Under the pieces are notes generated by a model. The model was not told the DNA's origin, did no database searches, and saw only the letters and a list, made by a program, of their open reading frames with translations. A stretch of DNA of 17,983 nucleotides from Treponema sp. UBA4326 (GTDB taxonomy: Bacteria; Spirochaetota; Spirochaetia; Treponematales; Treponemataceae), in contig DGTW01000054.1 of assembly GCA_002393835.1 (NCBI GenBank), positions 1 through 17,983 on the forward strand, read 5' to 3'. This document shows positions 6,945 to 15,900 of this stretch, piece after piece. The translations under genes were made by a program, and so were the position numbers. Positions within the stretch are counted from its first letter, which is position 1, and the number at the start of each line of letters is the position of its first letter.

Positions 6945-9900
6945 TCATTTCACGACCATGACTTTACGGGTCTCGTCAATGCCCTTTCCGCTTACTCGGA
7001 CAAAGTAGAGTCCTCTTGCGACAGGACTTCCACCCTTGTTTTTTCCGTCCCAGTAGAAATAGTGCTTGCCCGCCTTGAAACTGTCCTTTGCAAGATGCTG
7101 AACAATGTTTCCGTCCAGAGTCATAATAAAGACATTCAGGTTTCCGCTGCTGACCATATCAACTTCAATTGCCGTTTTTTCGCCGACAGAGGCATCTATG
7201 ACATTGTTGAGGATAGTGACTCCGCCCCTCTGCCTTGTAATGCTCGAAAGGGTAAATGACCACAAATCAAGGAAAGAGAAATCGCCCGAAGAGATTTTTT
7301 CCTGAGGCATCCAGAGGGCATAAAGGGGAATTTTCTGGGTGGTTTTGTCGCCGTCATGGTTGATGAGAATCGGGTTTCCGTCTTTATCCAGAATCTTAAA
7401 GAAGAACTGATATTCCTCTTTGCTGGCAAAATTAAATTCGTCATTTTTGAGGGTCATGTTTTCAAGAAGGTCTGAGCCGGTCACTTTTTCAAAAACAGGG
7501 TTTCTTGAAAGAAGAGAACTGTTGTAAGAAGAAGCAAGGGATGGCAGGGGTTTATCCAGCCAGATTCGCCAGTCTTTTTTGGTGAGCAGGTTGAATTTGT
7601 CGCTTATCCATTCATTCCTGAGGTTGGATTTTTTGTCGATTACCAGGGCCAGGCTCTCATCATTCTTAAAGCCGTAGTATCCGTCTGAATCCACGCCGCC
7701 CATAAGCTGAAGCTGGAAGATGATGTCGTGTCCCGTGCGGAGTTTTCCGTAATTTCCGCCTTCCGCGCTAAAATCGTGTGCCGCATAGTCGCTGGCAAGG
7801 CTGTTCACGCCGCTTCCGTAAATTCCCTGCTCGTCCCAGCCTTCATCCTCGTCAGAAAGAGAGCGGGCATAAAGGACATTGACTGAATTGACGGCAAAGT
7901 CTGATATTGCGTGGCATGTGTGATAGGGAATTGAGTTTCCGCTGATGTCACGGAAGTAAGAAGCTGTAAGCTTGCCTGAGAAAGTTTCGATTTCATCACC
8001 CTTTTCGTTAATTCGCAGCCAGATTTTCTCCACATCATTGAGGCGGATTTTTCTGTCCAAAGTGAACAAAAGCGATGTGTAGTCAGCAGAGTATGAAGCA
8101 AGCTCTACTTTAGTGATGGCAATTTCGTCCTCGCCGCTGACATAATTGCCTGTGTCAATGTCGTCGCCCGCCGAGTAAACGAATTCCAGGTTATCCCGGA
8201 TTTTTTCCATGACTGATGGCAAGTCTGCCCTGTCCTGCAAAAGCTGGCCGTCATAGGCCAGAGGCTTAGTGAAAACGGCATAGAGCTTGTCTTCGCCAAC
8301 AGGAGAAAGAACTATGGAGAATGATGGCGGAGTGATGTCAACGGAACGAAGGGTCTTAACGCTGCCATCATCGCTGTGAAGAAGCCGGTTTCCTGCCAAA
8401 TCGGTGATGAAAGATTTTTCCTGATAATACCTGATTATAAAATTAGTGCGCATTGGCAGCTTAGAATCAGATGAATTGAGGTGCATGGCAATATAAAGGC
8501 CGTCATCATTTGTCGAGGTTACGGTCAAATCCTTGTTGCGGAAGAGAGAGCTTTTTACATGCTGGAAAATGCCGTCATCATTGAATGAGCGGTAATCTGA
8601 GTAAATGCCGTCGGTTGCGTAAGAGTAGTCAAAGGCCGAATATGCTTCCGCCAGGCTTGAACGGCGGATGCCACCCTGGCTTTTCTTGACACCTTGGGCA
8701 AAAGGACGGGCACCACCTGTGCTTTCTGGAGCAATGTGAGAAGGAAGCTCGCTGCCATTTTCCATCCAGCCCAGCTGGGAAACCCATTTGTAAGTGTCGC
8801 CAGACTTGTATTCAGGCTGATTGTCAAACAAGTGGAATTCAACATGGTCGAGATAGGCGCTTACATTTGAGTCAACCATGCCTACAATTTCGTAAGTCCT
8901 GCTGTCACTGTCTCCATCCGTCCATGAATAGCCCTCCTCGCCAGAAAGGGATGTAATGTAAGGCGAGAATGAAGGATGGGTGCAATCCCAGGCTCCGTAA
9001 AGGGAATAAAGGGAGTCTGGCAGACAATCCGAGGAAATTGAAGAAGAAGCCGAGTTGACAGTAATCGTTCGAGAAGAATTATTTTCATCAAGGGCATTTT
9101 TGAGGGCATTTCCATCAGCATCCACTGCCAAATCCGTAATGTAGGGGTTCGCAAAGGGCTGAACGAGTCCCGCAGGGCTTTCACTTGAATCAATATAGCC
9201 AATCCAGTTATTGAAAGATTTTCCGTCAATGGTAACAGGATTGTCGATGTCAACGAAGCCCGCAATGGAAATTCTTATGCGGCATGGCTCAACGCTTTCC
9301 GCAACCTTTGCGTTCCTCTGGAATTTTCTGTAGAGGGCATGGGCTTTTGCCGTGTCTATTTCGTGGGAAGAGCCGTTCCTAATACCAGCTTCGACTGAGC
9401 CTTGGGCGATTGAAACAAAGCCCGTTACAGACAGGCCTGAGCCGTTTTTTAAAATCGAGCCGCCGTGAGACTGAGAAGAGGCAAAGTTTTTTTCGGCCTG
9501 AATATTCTGATTTTCGCTGGTCGAGCCGGAAAGCAGGTCTCCGATATCCACAGGCTCAGAATATCGTAATTCTATGAAGTTGTGGGAATCATAAGGCTTC
9601 TGGCTTTCAGCGCTTCCAGTATTTGTTGAATAAAGCTCCTGCCCCGTAAAGACATCAATAAGGACAGGGCGGGCCCTATCGATGGTCGGGAAGGTCTTTG
9701 AAGTCACATAAGCAGAATCATCTTTCCATAAACCAATTCCATAGTTCCGGCACATGGTTTTACCCTGAGCGGCATAGAAAAGGCCTTCAAACATGGAGAG
9801 GTCTGTCGTAACTTCATGGTGCTCTCCCCCCCTGTCTGAGCTGTCGCTGTTTCCATAAGATGAAGCCGTGGCATCAGTATTCCATTTTTCACCAAGAGAA

Positions 9901-12900
9901 GAAACTTTTAGATAGAGCTTGGTTCCTGCCGGAATGTCGGAAGATGCAAAATCTGAATCAGAAAGAGGAATCGAACAGTCAGTGCCGTCAGTCTTAGTAT
10001 AGAAGATTCCGTCAAAGGCAATTTTTCCTTCATTATAGAAAATTCCTCCTTCAAGCAGGCTGGAAACGAGGGCTACGGTCTTTTGAACTTCATTTTGGGA
10101 ATTTTCAAGAGCCATGTCGAAAGAAATGCAAATCACAGAATCTGAGACTGAATAAGCCTCGGCTATTTTCGGAATATCAAACTGGAAGCCAGAGTTTCCG
10201 GAATCATCTGTGACGTTCTGGAAAGTGGCGGCCGCAACAAAGGCAGAATCAGAATCTACAGAAGCCTTTGCAGTACAGTTTGAAATTGAAGAATTGAATA
10301 CGATTGCATAGGGGCTGCCCCATTGCTTTTCCGTGACCTCTGATGACGGGTTAAAGCTTGGGTTTGAGTTACGATTGTCAGGAAGAAGGAGGCTGCAGTT
10401 GTCAAAATCCAGTCCGTTAGCGTAAAAATTTTTTCCTACAGAAATTTTCGTGCCGGATGTGGCAAAACGGCTTGCAAATGCGGCCTCCCCGGATTCAGGC
10501 TTGTAGGCAAGGCCATCTTGAAGCGTATATTTATAGTAGGCAAAACGGGTGTCAGAGCCACTGTAGCGGGGGTCATCTGCTGAATACGAAGAGCCAAAGA
10601 TGGCAAAATCTTCACTGACAGACAGATTTACGGCTCCAGCCGAAAAATTTCCTGAGTAAAGGACAAGATTCTTTGAGAAAAGAAGGTCGCTTTCAATGGA
10701 AAGTGTGGCATCTGAAGAAATGTCGGCAAAAAGGTCGCTCGCCACTGTAAGGCTTCCGCTTTCTGCTCCCCATTTTCGGCTGACAGTGCCATTTGCCAGG
10801 ATATAAGATTTTTGTGAAGTGAGGTTAACGCCAGAAGCCTTTGAAAGGACATCGCCCATAAAAATGATTTTGCCTTGGCAAGTAAGGCTTCCCCCAAAAC
10901 TTGCATTTCCCTTGACTTCAAGAGAAAGCAGTGGGGCTTCCGAGCCGACTTCACCGCCAAAGACGGCAGAACTGGCACTTGTCTCGCTTCCGATTACAAG
11001 GGAAGAAGGCTCTGTGGCGGGTTCGCTGTCGAGTTTTCCTGAGAAGACGACGCTGTTGCTGCCCGTGTCAATCACGGTATTTTTTGTGAGAAGCGTCCTT
11101 GCAAATTCAGCTGATGCCGCCTTTAGTTTTCCTGCAAGCCTTGTCTCGCCTCCAGTGTGGCTGACCATGCCTGTAAAGTTACACTCGCTCGTCTCTTCTC
11201 TTCCGAGAATGACTTTCCCGGAAGTTCCGAAGCTGACCGCCTGGCTTATGTCGCAGGCCTCGCTGATTTCTATCTCAAAGCCGCTTCCTCTTTCGTTCGT
11301 AAGGCTTTCTGCAGTGACTTTCTTTTCAAAGAGGATTTTTCCCGCAGAAGGGGTCTTGTCGTTTAGGCCAAGGGAGATAGCCTTTATCTCTGAGGCAAAA
11401 GTTTTTCCGCTACTCTCCTGGGCCACGGTCACGCTTCCGAGGTTTGAGTCACTTTCGATTTCGATTCTTCCCGCACTTCCGTCTTCGTTGTTCTCGCTTT
11501 CAAATTTTCTTCCATCAGCGAGGGTAATGCTTCCCAAAGTCAGTGGCTTATCGTTGTGTGCGTAAGTTCCGCTCACGGTGAAGTTTCTTCGCACGGCAAG
11601 GGAGCTTCCGTTTGTGGCGGTAAATTCGGCCGGGATTGTTAGGTCATAGAAAACGCCTGCGATTGTGACAGGGTTTTGGCTTATGCTCACATTTTTCTTG
11701 TTGAAGACAACCTCGCCGGCCTTGTCTCCGACTATGCTTCCCGCAAGGACCAGGCTTCCTCCCTCGCTCCCGCTGTCCCAGACACAGCTTCCATTGTTCT
11801 CGATTCCGTGTACGGTCTGACTTGCCGGGGAAATGTTTTCCCCACTTTGCGTAAAGCTGGCATTTTGGGCAATTACAAGCCTTCCCGCCTCAAAGGAAGC
11901 GGCCTTGAATGAAAGGACTGTCTCACCTTCCAAAGAAACAGTCTTTGTGCCGTCGCTCTGGCTGAAGGCGGCGTTTTCGGCAAAATCAATGCTCGGCACA
12001 GAAAGGCTCAGGTTCGAGTCCGTCGTGACGGAATCCTTAAAGCTAAGCGAGGCCAGCTCTTTTATCTCCATGTCGCAGGCCATGCTCACTTCATTCTTGA
12101 AGACGGCGCTTTTTGCAGAAGAGCTTGATTCGCTTCCGACGGTGATTTTTCCGCCCGCACTCTCCGTCTCAAAGATAATTCCAGAGCCAGCCGTAAAGTC
12201 AGCGTCCGCTTTCAGGCTTATGTTTCCCCTGTAAGTCTGGCTTCCTGTCGTCGTGACATTTCCATTCAGACTGACCGGGCTTTTTAGGGTAAGGGAAGAA
12301 ATCACGCCGTCTTTGCTTTCCACCGTTGAGCCAAAAGAAATAAGATTATCGAGAGCATCAAAGACAACATCACCTTCAAGAATAGCTCTTTCGCCGTAAG
12401 TCTGGCTTCCTGTCGTAGTGACATTTCCCCCAAAACTTGCATTTCCCCTGACTTCAAGAGAAAGCAGGGGGGCTTCCGAGCCGACTTCACCGCCAAAGAC
12501 GGCAGAGCTGGCACTTGTATCGCTTCCGATTACAAGGGAAGAAGGCACTGTGGCGGATTCGCTGTCAAGCATTCCTGAAAAGACGACGTTATTGCTGCCC
12601 GTGTCAATCACGGTATTTTTTGTGAGAAGCGTCCTTGCAAATTCCGCTGATGCCGCCTTTAGTTTTCCTGCAAGCCTTGTCTCGCCTCCAGTGTGGCTGA
12701 CCATGCCTGTAAAGTTACACTCGCTTGTCTCTTCTCTTCCGAGAATAACTTTTCCAGAAGTTCCGAAGCTGACCGTCTGGCTTATGTCGCAGGCCTCGCG
12801 GATTTCTATGTCAAAGTCGCTGCCGCTTTCGTTTGTAAGGCTTTCTGCAGTGACTTTCTTTTCAAAGAGGATTGTTCCAGCCGAAGGGGTCTTATCGTTT

Positions 12901-15900
12901 AGGCCAAGGGAAATAGCCACAATCTCTGAGGCAAAAGTTTTTCCGCTCGTTTCCTGGGCCACGGTCACGCTTCCGAGGTTTGACAGGCTTTCGATTATTC
13001 CCGCACTTCCGTCTTCGTTGTTTTCGCTTTCAAATTTTCTTCCATCAGCGAGGGTAATGCTTCCCAAAGTCAGTGGCTTATCATTGTGGGTATAAGTTCC
13101 GCTCACGGTGAAGTTCCTTCGCACGGCAAGGGAGCTTCCGTTTGTGGCGGTAACTCCAGCCGGGATTTCAAGGTCATAGAAGACGCCTGCGATTGTGACA
13201 GGGCTTTGGCTTATGCTCACATTCTTCTTGTTGAAGACAACCTCGCCGGCCTTTTCTCCTACTATGCTTCCCGCAAGAACAAGGCTTCCGCCCTCGCTTC
13301 CGCTGTCCCAGACACAGATTCCATTGTTCTCGATTCCGTGCACGGTCTGCTCTGTCGGGGAAATGTTTTCCCCACTTTGCGTAAAGCTGGCATTTTGGGC
13401 AATTTCAAGCCTTCCCGCCTCAAAAGCGGCCGTCTTAAATGAAAGAACTGTCTCCCCTTCCAAAGAAATGGTCTTTGTGCTGTCGCTCTGGCTGAAGGCG
13501 GCGTTTTCGGCAAAATCAACGCTCGGCACGGAAAGGCTCAGGTTCGAGTCCGTCGTGACGGAATCCTCAAAGCTAAGCGAGGCCAGCTCTTTTATCTCCA
13601 TGTCGCAGGCCATGCTCACTTCATTCTTGAAGACGGCGCTTTTTGCAGAAGAGCTTGATTCGCTTCCGACTGTGATTTTTCCGTCTGCGCTCTCCGTCTC
13701 AAAGATAATTCCAGCTCCGGCCGTAAAGTCAACGTCCGCTTTCAGGCTTATGTTCCCCCTGTAAGTCTGGCTTCCTGTCGTCGTAACATTTCCATTCAGG
13801 CTGACCGGGCTTTTTAGGGTAAGCATGGAGCAAACAGAATCATCGAGAAGCTCAAAATAGCTTTCGCTGTCTTTTTTCCCATTCAGGACTATGTTTCCGC
13901 CCGATACTAACGAAAGGCCGCCAGCGAATGTATTTTCACCACTCAATGTAATATCACCGGCCGGGACTGTCTCATTTCCAATTGTCAGGACATCACCAAA
14001 AGAATTCGCTGCCGTGAGTGAAATTGAATTTCCGCTTCCGTTTGCAATTAAAGCCTTTTCAGTAACGATAATCGGCCGGCTCTCCTCGCCTCTTGCCCCG
14101 CTGGTAAATTCAAGCTGCTTGTATTTGTTTCCCTTGCCGCCCCAGTTGAGGCCACTTCCGAAGACATCATAATACTCAATGATTCCTGTGAGGACTGAGT
14201 TTTCATCAAGAGGGAAGTTAACGATTCCGCTATCACCACTTGCATTCAAAACTTCAGAGCCTTTCACACGAATTCTTCCCTCGTTATAGAGGCTGTTTAC
14301 TGTGAGATTATAGCCATTAAAATCGAAAAGGGCATTTTGGCCAATGGAAAGAGAACTTGCCACGGAAAGAGTATCAATTATTCCGTCTCCGTCCAAATCA
14401 ACATTGAAGGCAGAGCTTTCATCATTGGCAAGGCTAATGTCGGAAGTCAGAATCGGGTAGTTTTCCGAAGCAAGAAAATTAATCTTTACATCAGCATATT
14501 TCGTTGGAATTGACCTTGGCTCCCAGTTATCAACGGAATTCCATTCATTTGGAGAAGAAGCATCTTCAGCAGTCCAGACATATTCATGCCCCGCAAAGAA
14601 CCAGTTGGTGTTTCCTGTTCCATCAGTGTTGCATTCATTTTTTGAATAAAGAATGATTGGAGCCGTACGAAGGTTATTTGAATTCTTCACGGTCACATAC
14701 AAAATAGAAATTAGGGCAGAATCAGAGGGCTCAATATTCCATTCAGCACTTCCTCCAAGCAAAATGTGATTTTCCGCACTTCCACTCAGTTTAAATGAGT
14801 GAGATATTTCCTGAGTCGTGTCCGCCGCAAATTCCAAGCTTTTTCCCGGAGCCTGACAGATGAAATCAGCAAAAGAATTGCTTCCAAAGATTTTTATGTC
14901 TTCATTGAAAGTCGCACTGGCAAAAGTGTTGGCTCCAGAAAGCTCAATATTGCTTCCATTGAATGTTACGTTTCCGCTGAAAGTGTTGTCGTCTAAAAGT
15001 TCAATATTTTTTCCGTTGAAAGCGACATTTCCACTGAAAGTATTGGAACCTGAAATTTTGCTTTCATCGCCGTTAAAGTACACATTCTTCGTGAATGTGT
15101 TTCCACCGCCATTGATTTGCGCTCCATCGCCTGTAAATGAGCAGTCAGAGGCCAAAGTGCCTGTGATATTCACAGAAGTCTGTATTTTAAGGGAGTCACA
15201 TTCAGCATACCCCAAAGAGAAAATTCCGTCAGAATTGAGGACAATATTTCCTCCCACAAGAGATGAATCGCTTTCATTTCCTATCTTTACGCCCGCACCA
15301 AAAGAATTTTCCCCTAAAAGTGAAAGTGAATTTCCGCTTCCGTTTGCAATCAGTGTGCTTCCACTTACAGTAAATTTGTTTAATATGCTTCCGCTTGCCC
15401 CATAAGAAGAATCTTTTCCAAATGTTAGATTTTGTTCGACTGAAACGTCCTCGCTGATTTCAAATGGAGAAAGAATGACCAGATTTTCGTACGAATTGCC
15501 CCAGGAAAAAAGGGAGGGGCTTCCGTCTTCACTGTAATATTCCACAGTGCTTCCGCTGCCATTTTCAATAGAAGAAAGAATCTGATTGCTCACGCCGTAA
15601 AGCCGAACCTTGCCATTGTTGATGAAGTCGGCACTTGTAGAATCAGAATCATCGGCCGTCACGGAATAACCTTTGAGGTCAATTGTTTTTCCGCTTCTCA
15701 CAGTAAGATTTTTTACATCAATGTTTTCTGCAAGCACCATGTCTTGGCCGCCAGAAGCAGTTGCGATTTCAATCTCTTTTCGAGCTTTTTCCGTGTATGC
15801 TGAATAGTCAAAGGTTGGATAATTTGCCACATGGTCAGCCGTATCAGAATCTGTGAATCGCCAGTTTTCAGGATTGGTCCATGAAGAGTCAGCCGTTCCG

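Noticed and set aside
6706..7305. Short plus-strand frames around the PilZ gene and the end of the giant gene
   Set aside because: They are antisense to the PilZ domain and to the conserved FlgD-like domain, both supported by motifs.
10819..13764. Long plus-strand open frames (up to about 248 codons) over the duplicated blocks
   Set aside because: They are antisense to a continuous minus-strand protein with clear repeats, appear twice because the DNA is duplicated, and have low-complexity Ser/Pro/Leu composition and no credible ribosome binding sites.
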